Part shown: positions 1-5,047 of the stretch, in pieces
How positions within the stretch are numbered: position 1 is the stretch's first letter
Layout: every line of letters begins with the position of its first letter
Assembly (NCBI GenBank): GCA_950071955.1
Contig: CATMOC010000161.1
Location: 1-7,763 of the forward strand
Direction of reading: 5' to 3'
Length of the DNA stretch: 7,763 nucleotides
Source of the DNA: an uncultured Mesorhizobium sp.
Lineage (GTDB): Bacteria; Pseudomonadota; Alphaproteobacteria; Rhizobiales; Rhizobiaceae
Notes under the pieces: model-generated
Databases searched by the model: none
Seen by the model: only the letters and a program-made list of their open reading frames with translations
Told to the model about the DNA's origin: nothing
Made by a program: the position numbers and the translations under genes

Positions 1-126
1 AGAAACGGTCATTCCCGCTGCGCTCGCAGCCACCTCCAGGGCTTCGAACTCGGCCGGCGAGAAGCGGACATGTGCCACCCTATCCTTCCGTTTCGACGCT
101 TCTGATTGGCTGCCGGCCATCGACAT
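1..126 (-). CDS. MobC/TraJ-like relaxosome accessory protein (5' part only)
   Basis: A minus-strand reading frame stays open from an ATG at 126 to the window edge, giving the first 42 residues; the rest lies outside. After a basic, polar N-terminus (SKRKDR) it reads VRFSPAEFEALEVAASAAG and then MTVS. This is the beta-strand and first-helix pattern of ribbon-helix-helix mobilization proteins (MobC, IncP TraJ), in which a short strand is followed by an E/A-rich helix and the AAGMSLS-type turn. Such proteins bind an inverted repeat beside the nick site and help the relaxase start transfer; they are normally followed by the relaxase gene, here expected beyond the left edge. AAGG lies 6 nt before the ATG at 126; an in-frame ATG at 120 and a GTG at 132 are alternatives. 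The gene diverges from parA across the putative oriT, as traJ does in RP4. It could be a generic CopG/Arc-type repressor, but the oriT-like neighbour favours mobilization. Confidence 0.72.
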   Translation of the reverse strand, partial: MSMAGSQSEASKRKDRVAHVRFSPAEFEALEVAASAAGMTVS

Positions 127-151
127 ACGCACCCTTGATCGTGGTGGGGTT

Positions 152-190
152 GCGGCCGCAGGCCGCGGATCGAGGGCTTGTCCCTCGATC
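152..190. repeat. Two adjacent inverted repeats upstream of the mobC/traJ-like gene
   Basis: GCGGCC and GGCCGC (152-157 and 161-166) flank a 3-nt centre. Immediately after, GATCGAGGG (168-176) pairs with CCCTCGATC (182-190) around a 5-nt loop. Neither is followed by a T-run on either strand, so these are not ordinary intrinsic terminators. They lie in the leader region of the divergent TraJ-like gene and next to the putative oriT, so they may be protein-binding sites or a single-strand hairpin used in transfer. The 13-nt core at 153-165 also occurs in the dispersed repeat at 5644-5736. Confidence 0.6.
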
Positions 191-194
191 GTCA

Positions 195-228
195 GGAAAA
201 ATGTATCACATTTTTCCGTATCCTGCCA
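195..228 (+). other. oriT: Putative origin of transfer (oriT) with IncP/T-DNA-border-like nick site
   Basis: GGAAAAATGT (195-204) and ACATTTTTCC (208-217) form a perfect 10-bp inverted repeat around a 3-nt centre. One base later comes TATCCTGCCA (219-228). TATCCTG followed by C is the established nick core of RP4-type oriTs (YATCCTG|Y), and TGGCAGGATA, its complement, is the core of Agrobacterium T-DNA borders cut by VirD2. Cleavage would fall between 225 and 226 on the plus strand, so parA would enter the recipient first and the expected relaxase gene (left of the window) last. RP4 has the same order: traJ, inverted repeat ending next to the nick hexamer, nick site, AT-rich binding region. 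The relaxase is not in the window, so function is inferred from the site and its neighbours. Confidence 0.75.
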
Positions 229-293
229 ACCCAAATGATAGTGATTTAATCCACATATCCGCTAAACGGCAAGTTTTCCATTTCAATATGATT

Positions 294-382
294 GTGTTTC
301 TCCATGTTCGTGTGTTTCTATATCGATGTGAATCCACGTCCACACGAACATGGCTTCGTGTGTGAGTAGAAACACATTTTTC
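294..382. promoter_or_regulatory. Cluster of inverted and direct repeats between nick site and parA
   Basis: Several exact repeats interlock in this AT-rich stretch. CCATGTTCGTGTG (302-314) is inverted at 341-353 (13 bp). TGTGTTTCTA (311-320) is inverted at 367-376 (10 bp). CACACGAA (341-348) and TTCGTGTG (355-362) form a hairpin with a 6-nt loop. GTGTTTCT occurs directly at 294-301 and 312-319. ACATTTTTC at 374-382 repeats the right arm of the oriT inverted repeat (208-216) just before the parA ribosome binding site (GGGAGA, 385-390). The block must also contain the parA promoter, though I cannot assign -35 and -10 boxes with confidence. Likely roles are operator sites for autoregulation by ParA and the RHH protein, a centromere-like site, or binding sites for relaxosome accessory proteins. 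Confidence 0.6.
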
Positions 383-397
383 TAGGGAGATAAGTCG

Positions 398-1099
398 ATG
401 ACCGTCGTGATCGCCGCCATCAATGGCAAGGGAGGCGCGGGCAAGACGACCGCGCTGATGAACATCGCCGGCGAATACGCCCTGCGTGGCGGCCACGTCG
501 CCATGATCGACATGGACGCGCGGAACAACCTCATGAAGTGGTGGACGGACTGTCAGGAGAAGGACGCTCAGCCCGAGAGCATCGAGGTCTATAGCCACAA
601 GACGGCAAGAGGGTTGGAACGCTGGATGGAGGATAACACCGGTGCGTTCGATCATGTCTTGATCGACACGCCCGGCGAGGACACATCGATCGTAGATCCG
701 GTGATCGCGGTGGCCGACCTGGTGATCTCGCCGATCCAGCCGTCAAAACGCGAAGTGCTCGGTGCCATCGACAGTTTCGAGAATGTGCTGCGCGTAAACG
801 AAGCGCTGGGCAGGACTTGCCGCCATGGCGTCCTGCGGACCCGGATCACCGTGACGGTCCGGCACACGGAACTGTACCGAAAGATCAGGCCGATCATCGA
901 GGACAAGGTCGGAACCTATCTGTTCCGCACCGAGGTGTTCGAGCGCAATGTCTACAAGGACATCCACAACGGCATCGGCACGCTTCAGATGCTGGAGGTG
1001 ACGGAGGCGATCGCCAAGGCGCGGCGGGAAACGCAGGCGCTGGTCGCGGAGGTCGACGAAATGCTCATGAACGAGGCGGCGACGGGACGGGCAGCATGA
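398..1099 (+). CDS. ParA-family ATPase, VirC1-like
   Basis: This 233-aa protein is a deviant-Walker ATPase of the ParA/MinD superfamily. It has the P-loop KGGAGKTT at residues 11-18 with the signature lysine at 11, a Walker A' region around IDMDAR (37-42), and Walker B hydrophobic strand HVLIDTPG (86-93). The run KGGAGKTTALM followed by a short gap to a KWW/RW motif, and a length near 230 aa, resemble Agrobacterium VirC1, which binds overdrive DNA beside the T-border and brings the relaxosome to the type IV secretion channel. The family otherwise segregates plasmids by forming ATP-dependent, DNA-bound gradients. A strong GGGAGA sits 7 nt before the ATG. The stop overlaps the start of the downstream RHH gene (ATGA), implying translational coupling. 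Position next to a putative oriT favours a transfer role, but a pure partition role with the RHH protein as ParG-like partner cannot be excluded. Confidence 0.88.
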   Translation: MTVVIAAINGKGGAGKTTALMNIAGEYALRGGHVAMIDMDARNNLMKWWTDCQEKDAQPESIEVYSHKTARGLERWMEDNTGAFDHVLIDTPGEDTSIVDPVIAVADLVISPIQPSKREVLGAIDSFENVLRVNEALGRTCRHGVLRTRITVTVRHTELYRKIRPIIEDKVGTYLFRTEVFERNVYKDIHNGIGTLQMLEVTEAIAKARRETQALVAEVDEMLMNEAATGRAA

Positions 1100-1452
1100 G
1101 CGGGAAGGAAAGCCTGTCGCTGGACGAATTCGTCACCGCGCCACGCCGGCAGCGTCCGGCGGCTCCCTCTCACCCCGGGCGCGCGCAGAACGAGGGTACG
1201 GCCGCGACGAGGGCCATGCCGGACGCTGTGACAGAAGTAGAACGCGAGAAGGGCGAGACGTCCAGCGAAGCGAGCAAGGCGCTGCGGCAGATGAAACGGG
1301 CGCGGATGAAAGGGGCGAGCCACTTCGTGAATGTCAATCTGGATCGCGACACGAAGCGCCGGCTCAAGCTGGCCTCCTTCAACCTGGAGACGTCCATGCA
1401 GGCCCTTATGGAGAAGGCCATTCGACAGTATCTGGACGCGAACGGATTTTGA
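1096..1452 (+). CDS. Ribbon-helix-helix DNA-binding protein, VirC2/ParG-like partner of ParA
   Basis: The 118-aa product has a polar, probably disordered N-terminal 60 residues, a basic stretch at about 62-72 (ALRQMKRARMK) and a C-terminal ribbon-helix-helix domain: beta-strand FVNVNL (77-82), helix 84-95 with KRRLK, and helix 99-113. RHH proteins dimerise and insert the strand pair into the DNA major groove. With a single RHH unit this protein should act as a dimer, unlike Agrobacterium VirC2, which is about 200 aa and folds as an internal pseudo-dimer. The ATG at 1096 overlaps the parA stop by 4 bp, so the two are made together. The flexible N-terminus could stimulate the ParA ATPase, as in ParG-type partners. 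Candidate binding sites are the repeats at 294-382. Function is inferred from fold and context. Confidence 0.75.
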   Translation: MSGKESLSLDEFVTAPRRQRPAAPSHPGRAQNEGTAATRAMPDAVTEVEREKGETSSEASKALRQMKRARMKGASHFVNVNLDRDTKRRLKLASFNLETSMQALMEKAIRQYLDANGF

Positions 1453-1531
1453 CGGAAAGTGTGGTCTGCACCGAGCTACGCCGAGAGTCGAGTTGATGTC
1501 GTGTCCGAATCCCTGCTAGGAATACTATCGT

Positions 1532-1577
1532 TTTGGCTCCGATTTTTGGGGTTTGGAGCCAAATTGGGGATTTTCCC
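1532..1577. repeat. Inverted repeats upstream of the XRE regulator gene
   Basis: In the 175-bp gap between the RHH and XRE genes, TTTGGCTCC (1532-1540) is inverted exactly at 1555-1563 around a 14-nt spacer. A smaller GGGA-TTT-TCCC dyad follows at 1567-1577. TTGGGG is repeated at 1546-1551, 1564-1569 and 1594-1599. The main repeat has no T-run directly after either arm, so it is a poor intrinsic terminator. Its place 65 bp before the regulator start suits an operator for autoregulation. Confidence 0.45.
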
Positions 1578-1627
1578 GTCTCTTTTGGCGGGGTTGGGGC
1601 AGCGAGCGGATTCGAGCGAGCCAGACA

Positions 1628-2131
1628 ATGGCAATCAAGGACGTACAGACTTACATCGACAGGCATGGCCTTGTCGAAACGGAGGATTCCGAGGCTGGAA
1701 AGCCGATCTGGCGCAAGCCGGGATTTGACGGCATTCGCGGTCTCCTCGAAATCGAGGAGGAACTGAGCCGCTTCCTGCGGGAGCGGCGCGATGCGCAAAA
1801 TCTGAACCGCGAGCAGGTCGGCATGATGGTCGGCCTGCATCACGAAATTTACGCCCGGCATGAGCGGGCTGGAGCCAAGTTACGAGTAACACGGCTACTG
1901 CATCTGGCCGAACTGCTCGATTTCTCACCAATCGAAGCGATCTACGCGGCGGCTCCGCAGTTCTTCGGCGAGACCGAGCAGGAGGCGGAGGTCAGGTTCA
2001 AGCTCGTGATGCGAATGCTGGACCTGCCGGCTGCGACGGCACAGAACCTTCTCATGCTGGTCGAGGAACTGTCGCCGGACAGCGGGACGGACAACGCGAC
2101 CAAGCCGACAGACCCGAAACGTCGGGGCTGA
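1628..2131 (+). CDS. XRE-family helix-turn-helix transcriptional regulator
   Basis: The 167-aa protein carries a Cro/CI-type helix-turn-helix at about residues 46-103: LSRFLRERRDAQNLNREQVG is the first helices, GLHHEIYARHERAGAKL the recognition region, and LLHLAELLDFSPIEAI the closing helices. It ends with a C-terminal helical part (112-148) and a polar tail. It is probably a cytoplasmic repressor. The ATG at 1628 (MAIKDV) was chosen because the open frame upstream crosses the inverted repeats and reads as low-complexity sequence; the ribosome binding site is weak (GAGCGAG). The gene follows parA-RHH on the same strand but after 175 bp, so it probably has its own promoter. Its targets are unknown; candidates are its own upstream dyads and CGATAG-type sites on both sides of the gene. 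Confidence 0.8.
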   Translation: MAIKDVQTYIDRHGLVETEDSEAGKPIWRKPGFDGIRGLLEIEEELSRFLRERRDAQNLNREQVGMMVGLHHEIYARHERAGAKLRVTRLLHLAELLDFSPIEAIYAAAPQFFGETEQEAEVRFKLVMRMLDLPAATAQNLLMLVEELSPDSGTDNATKPTDPKRRG

Positions 2132-2138
2132 CTGGGCA

Positions 2139-2170
2139 CGATAGACAGGAACGGTACTATCGACCGATAG
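2139..2170. repeat. CGATAG/CTATCG dyads downstream of the XRE gene
   Basis: CGATAG at 2139-2144, then CTATCG (2157-2162) and CGATAG (2165-2170) form a near-continuous dyad with a 2-nt centre. TACTATCG at 2155-2162 also occurs at 1523-1530, upstream of the XRE gene. The site lies in the short gap before the convergent minus-strand gene. The 2-nt centre makes it unlikely as a terminator hairpin; it may be a protein-binding site. Confidence 0.35.
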
Positions 2171-2224
2171 GCGGCGTCGACACGGTGAGCCCGCCGCGCC
2201 GTGATAAACAGAAGATCGCCGGTC

Positions 2225-2785
2225 TCATGGGTGGTTAGCTTCGGTCATTGCGAGAACCTCGTCCGGGTTGGCCCCTGTGCTTGCCCACCACGCCGCCTCG
2301 GCTTCGGCCTCGCTGTAGTAGACATTCTCGACGCTGAACCTCGCGCCGCTGACGTCCTCGATTTCGGCGATGATCCTACTGAGGCCGCAGAGCTTACCGG
2401 CCGGAACCGGCACCGCGATTGGGATTTCTGAGTCGCGGTGATGCCATTCACCGGTGTGGAAATTGAAATATTCGTGCGTGAGATCGTCGACCAGATAGTC
2501 GTCGAGAAGCGCGACCGGCTCAATCAGCCACGTTTCATAGTAGGCCATCTGGTAGTGGTGAAGGTCGTAGAAGGCGTCCTCTTCGTCCGATGTGCCGCGC
2601 GCTGCAACAAGGGTCCGGTCGGCCGCGAGGATCTTGCGCTGCGCGTCGATCATTCTCGCAAGCTTCGCAGCGACGGTGTCGTGCACAGTGCGGGCGAGTT
2701 CGGTATCGCACCCGAGACGACTGGCCAGAACGCGGATCCACAAGCCCGAGAGTTGCGCGAAAAGCATGAGAGTGTTGTGTGCCAT
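2225..2785 (-). CDS. Unrecognised 186-aa soluble, acidic protein
   Basis: I do not recognise the family. The start at 2785 (MAHNTLML) has a strong AAGGAG 8 nt upstream (2799-2794); the frame stays open further upstream to 3022, but that part reads as non-coding GC-rich sequence. Residues 1-60 look helical. A central part is rich in D, E, Y and H (DEEDAFYDLHHYQMAYYETW, about 66-85). The segment LTHEYFNFHTGEWHH is followed by a small beta-like region (IPIAVPVP, LSRIIAEIEDV), and the C-terminus is Glu/Ala-rich. There is no signal peptide and no clear membrane segment. It is convergent to the XRE gene and preceded by a long gene-poor stretch, so it is probably transcribed alone. The good ribosome binding site and typical codon usage support a real gene; the function is unknown. 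Confidence 0.7.
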   Translation of the reverse strand: MAHNTLMLFAQLSGLWIRVLASRLGCDTELARTVHDTVAAKLARMIDAQRKILAADRTLVAARGTSDEEDAFYDLHHYQMAYYETWLIEPVALLDDYLVDDLTHEYFNFHTGEWHHRDSEIPIAVPVPAGKLCGLSRIIAEIEDVSGARFSVENVYYSEAEAEAAWWASTGANPDEVLAMTEANHP

Positions 2786-2995
2786 GTCATGGTCTCCTTC
2801 ATCTTGATGACGGAGGCCGGCGACGGGCAAGTCGAGCATCGGGTCAAGGATCGCGCAGCGACCGCCGGAGGCGGCGCGTGGGGTCCCGATTTTCTGACGG
2901 CGCCCGCCAGGTGGACGGCTGAAAATTGGCGGGACCGCGCGTCCTTGAGGCGATGGGAGCGGCCAGTAGACTGGGATGTCAGAGAGATAGAGACC

Positions 2996-3017
2996 CGCAT
3001 CCCCGATCGGGGATGCG
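2996..3017. repeat. Perfect 22-bp palindrome
   Basis: CGCATCCCCGA (2996-3006) is followed without a gap by its exact reverse complement (3007-3017), centred on GATC. A further GGGATG half-site lies at 2973-2978. The palindrome is about 210 bp upstream of the minus-strand gene starting at 2785, in a stretch without other recognisable genes. A gapless dyad of this length suits a dimeric DNA-binding protein better than an RNA hairpin. Confidence 0.6.
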
Positions 3018-3102
3018 CCCATATGCGGCGATCAGCCGGCGGGGTGCGCGAGAGGTTGCCCCTCGTGGCATCGGGGGCGGTCGATCCGGTCCCGGATGCC
3101 CT

Positions 3103-3202
3103 GCGAGAGGGGATCGTTACCGAAGGCGGAGACCGCTTCAGCGGGCTCCGTGAGCGGCGCGCGAGCGAAGCGAATAGAGCCCGGTCGGCCGCAGGTCGGC
3201 TC
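3103..3202 (+). repeat. Dispersed repeat, copy A (REP-like)
   Basis: This stretch aligns with 5644-5736 in the same orientation. The left block 3111-3133 matches 5649-5671 with three differences in 23 nt. The right block 3175-3200 (starting TAGAGCCCGG) matches 5709-5734 with two differences in 26 nt. The middle is diverged and differs in length. The right block contains an imperfect dyad around CGGCCGCAGG. It is intergenic, codes for nothing recognisable, and looks like a REP/BIME-type palindromic element. Confidence 0.6.
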
Positions 3203-3310
3203 GCCCGGCCACCGCACCTCAACCGATGCATCAACATCCTGAATCGATGAGGCCGGACCGATTCATAGAACTCGTTGGACGGCGTTGATCCCAGACGCAA
3301 CGATCACGTT

Positions 3311-3562
3311 ATGCAAACCGAAGACGCGATCCATCTCCACCGCATCGATCCTGCGTGCAACATGGCACGGTTCTATCGCCTGTCGGCGACCCCGAGCCTG
3401 TTCGGCGATATCTGTCTCGTGCGGGAGTGGGGAAGGATCGGCCGGCCAGGCCGTATGCGCATTGACCTCTACGCTAGCGCGGAGGATGCGAAAGTCGCAC
3501 GCCTTGCATTGGAACGAGCCAAGAGGCGACGCGGCTACCGTGACGCGCCTGGAGATAGGTGA
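3311..3562 (+). CDS. Small stand-alone WGR-domain protein
   Basis: The 83-aa product is essentially one WGR domain. It has the opening strand HLHRIDPACNMARFYRL (8-24), a central SLFGDICLVREWGRIG (29-44) with the defining W40-G41-R42, then RMRIDLY and a helix EDAKVARLALERAKRRRGY. In larger proteins (PARP, MolR) WGR domains bind nucleic acid ends; short free-standing versions are common on alphaproteobacterial plasmids, and their job is not established. The ATG at 3311 is preferred over an in-frame TTG at 3275 because homologous proteins begin close to the domain; there is no good ribosome binding site before either, so the start is uncertain. It is transcribed alone and ends just before the terminator at 3587-3627. 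Confidence 0.8.
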   Translation: MQTEDAIHLHRIDPACNMARFYRLSATPSLFGDICLVREWGRIGRPGRMRIDLYASAEDAKVARLALERAKRRRGYRDAPGDR

Positions 3563-3586
3563 GAAGGATCATCATGACGACCGGGC

Positions 3587-3627
3587 AAAAAAAGTGGCCC
3601 GCGCCGGATCGTCACCCAGCGCGGGCC
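3587..3627 (-). terminator. Intrinsic terminator of the DUF736 operon, possibly bidirectional
   Basis: GGCCCGCGC (3596-3604) pairs perfectly with GCGCGGGCC (3619-3627) around a 14-nt loop. Read on the minus strand, the stem is followed by AC and seven T residues (3593-3587), the classical Rho-independent form. It lies 16 nt beyond the stop of the minus-strand gene 3643-3966. On the plus strand only TTT follows, so termination of the convergent WGR transcript would be weaker. Confidence 0.8.
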
Positions 3628-3642
3628 TTTCGGTTGAGGCGA

Positions 3643-3966
3643 CTATTTCGTCTGCGGATGTCGCAGGAGGGCGGAGAGAGGACCGTCGTGCGGCGGCCTG
3701 TCGGCATCTCTGGCCTTGTCGTCGGCAAGCTGCACCGCGACACTCTCGGATAGTGTGAAGCGGTAGCCTTCGGCTAGCGCCGCATGATGGAGCCCATCCA
3801 GCGTCTCGAACTCGTAATCGAAAGTGCCGAGCCAGAGCGCAGGGTCATCGGTGACTTGGTGCGGAAACGCCTGCAGGAAGAAGGTGCGAAGCGGCGGATC
3901 GTAGCCGATGACGGCGTCGGGATCTGAGCGGCCTTCGCTCGTGACGGTAACGGTGTAGCGGCTCAT
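3643..3966 (-). CDS. Hypothetical protein, partner of DUF736 gene
   Basis: The 107-aa protein begins MSRYTVTVTSEGRSDPDAVI, a beta-strand-rich start followed by GYDPPLRTFFLQAF. WLGTFDYEFETLDGLHHAAL comes at about 45-64 and a charged C-terminus ends the protein. It has no signal peptide, membrane segment or known catalytic motif. AGGAGG lies 5 nt before the ATG at 3966. The frame remains open upstream to 4656, but that extension overlaps the DUF736 gene in another frame and is not coding. It follows DUF736 by 47 bp on the same strand and ends at a good terminator, so the two form an operon. I recall similar short proteins beside DUF736 in rhizobial and sphingomonad plasmids, but no function is known. 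Confidence 0.75.
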   Translation of the reverse strand: MSRYTVTVTSEGRSDPDAVIGYDPPLRTFFLQAFPHQVTDDPALWLGTFDYEFETLDGLHHAALAEGYRFTLSESVAVQLADDKARDADRPPHDGPLSALLRHPQTK

Positions 3967-4013
3967 GGAAGCCTCCTGTTCTTGTGGAGCGGAACGGGCC
4001 GGCCCGTCGCGGC

Positions 4014-4337
4014 TCACTGCGGGTTGTTCCAGAGGATGACCTTCTTCGTCTCGTCGCCGCCGGGGGCGGGAGCGAGGTTGCCGAAGATCACGCCGATCTC
4101 GGGAGCCTCGAGCTTGACCGAGAGGTATTCCTCGCCCGAACGCTGGGAGATGCGGTGCCAGCCGGCTCCGATCTCGAAGCCCGTGCGCTTGTTGACGATG
4201 CGGTAGTCCGGGGCGTCCTCGCGGGACTTGGTGTTGTTCGGGATCAAGGTGATCGGGGCGTTGACCCGCAGCGTGGCGAACACGCCTTCCATCGAGCCGT
4301 CGGCCTTGGCGGTGAGGTTTGCGATCGTGGTGGCCAT
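4014..4337 (-). CDS. DUF736 family protein
   Basis: The 107-aa product matches the DUF736 pattern: MATTIANLTAKADGSMEGVF at the N-terminus, a TLRVNAPITLIPN strand, DAPDYRIV, a GFEIGAGWHRISQRSGEEYL stretch, then LSVKLEAPEIGVIFGNL and an acidic-basic ending (DETKKVILWN). The family is small, beta-rich and cytoplasmic, and is abundant on alphaproteobacterial plasmids and integrative elements; its role is unknown. The start at 4337 is fixed by AAGGAG 7 nt upstream (4350-4345). It is the first gene of a two-gene minus-strand operon ending at the terminator 3587-3627. A hairpin in the leader, 4357-4376, sits 6 nt upstream of the ribosome binding site. Confidence 0.9.
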   Translation of the reverse strand: MATTIANLTAKADGSMEGVFATLRVNAPITLIPNNTKSREDAPDYRIVNKRTGFEIGAGWHRISQRSGEEYLSVKLEAPEIGVIFGNLAPAPGGDETKKVILWNNPQ

Positions 4338-4356
4338 GGTAGTTCTCCTTCGGTTG

Positions 4357-4376
4357 CATCGGGACCATTCCCGATG
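4357..4376 (-). promoter_or_regulatory. Leader hairpin before DUF736 ribosome binding site
   Basis: CATCGGGA (4357-4364) and TCCCGATG (4369-4376) form a perfect 8-bp stem with a 4-nt loop. On the minus-strand transcript it ends 6 nt before the AAGGAG of the DUF736 gene. It could protect the mRNA 5' end or tune ribosome access; as DNA it could be an operator. No T-run follows, so it is not a terminator. Confidence 0.55.
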
Positions 4377-5047
4377 GCGTCGAAGGAGAGGGCCGTCCTG
4401 CTGCGGTCATCTCGGCACAAATTCTGGAAAATTCTATTTGCCGAAATCGGCGGGCCGCACTTTCAAGGGCCCCGCTTGCGGGAAGGAAAGTGCCTGGCCC
4501 GTAACCAAAAACGAAAATCGAATTTTCCTGAATTTTTGTCGAGAGTACCCCAACGGGGTTGACCGCATAAGGCAGGCGGTCCTCTACAAAGGCGACATGA
4601 AAAGGGAATGGACCGGATGTGACCGACGGCGAGGCACCCCCCGGCCACCATCGCAATCCCCACTGCCCCGGCGCGGCAAACAGGAGTGCGGTTTGCCCGG
4701 CTGCGAGCCTGCCCCTTCATCACCGTCCCGCGCCCGACTACCCCGCGCGGAGGTCCCTGCCCCGTCTTCCGTCACGCGTCCGGTCCCGGGGTCGCTGCGG
4801 CTGGTGACGCTCTGTCGCGGCGCCGGCCGGGTACTTCCCGGGTCAAGCGCTGCAGCCGGGAATGCGCTGCCTGATCCCGTAACCGCCCTACCCGCGGGCG
4901 CGGCAGACAGGCAGGACGTTTCTGAGGATTGCCGGCAGGCTGCGACGGGTCGGCTTCGCAAAGGAGCCGGTGAACGCCTGCGGCCGGGTCAGCGCGGACG
5001 GTATTAGCCGCCCCGGTCGCGATCTGGTGTCTGTCGGCTCGCCGCGA
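4377..5047. other. Gene-poor region with an imperfect hairpin
   Basis: I see no convincing gene in about 670 bp. Open frames are Pro/Arg/Ala-rich and lack ribosome binding sites. The left part (about 4415-4550) is AT-richer and should carry the promoter of the DUF736 operon; on the minus strand TAGAAT within 4428-4440 could be a -10 box, without a clear -35. A long imperfect stem is formed by GGGCC-GCACTTTC (4452-4464) and GAAAGTGC-CT-GGCCC (4486-4500), with a 2-nt bulge and a small CCCGC/GCGGG stem inside (4471-4482). GACCGC (4561-4566) and GCGGTC (4576-4581) form a smaller dyad. A small RNA or a degraded gene cannot be excluded. Confidence 0.4.

Larger units (their letters stand above)
2786..3310. 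other. Gene-poor region
   Basis: No frame here shows a plausible protein with a ribosome binding site and recognisable composition. Long open frames on both strands are Arg/Pro/Gly-rich, as expected in GC-rich non-coding DNA. What can be seen is the leader and ribosome binding site of the gene starting at 2785, the palindrome at 2996-3017 and the dispersed repeat at 3103-3202. The promoters for the minus-strand gene and for the plus-strand WGR gene must lie here, but no clear boxes stand out. Confidence 0.5.

Noticed and set aside
294..320. TGTTTCT repeats resemble the Agrobacterium overdrive core (TGTTTGTT)
   Set aside because: The match is short, and the repeats lie on the opposite side of the nick core from the overdrive's position relative to the right border. 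I do not call an overdrive.
2438..3250. Long plus-strand open frame
   Set aside because: It is antisense to the better supported minus-strand gene 2225-2785, has a poor ribosome binding site and becomes Arg/Gly-rich beyond it.
3559..3753. Small plus-strand open frame overlapping the WGR stop
   Set aside because: It runs through the terminator hairpin and antisense to the 3643-3966 gene; it is Arg-rich and matches no family.
3967..4656. N-terminal extension of the gene 3643-3966
   Set aside because: It overlaps DUF736 in another frame, and a strong AGGAGG fixes the start at 3966.
4228..5007. Plus-strand open frame of about 259 codons
   Set aside because: It begins antisense to DUF736 and continues as Pro/Arg/Ser/Ala-rich sequence typical of GC-rich non-coding DNA, with no recognisable motif.
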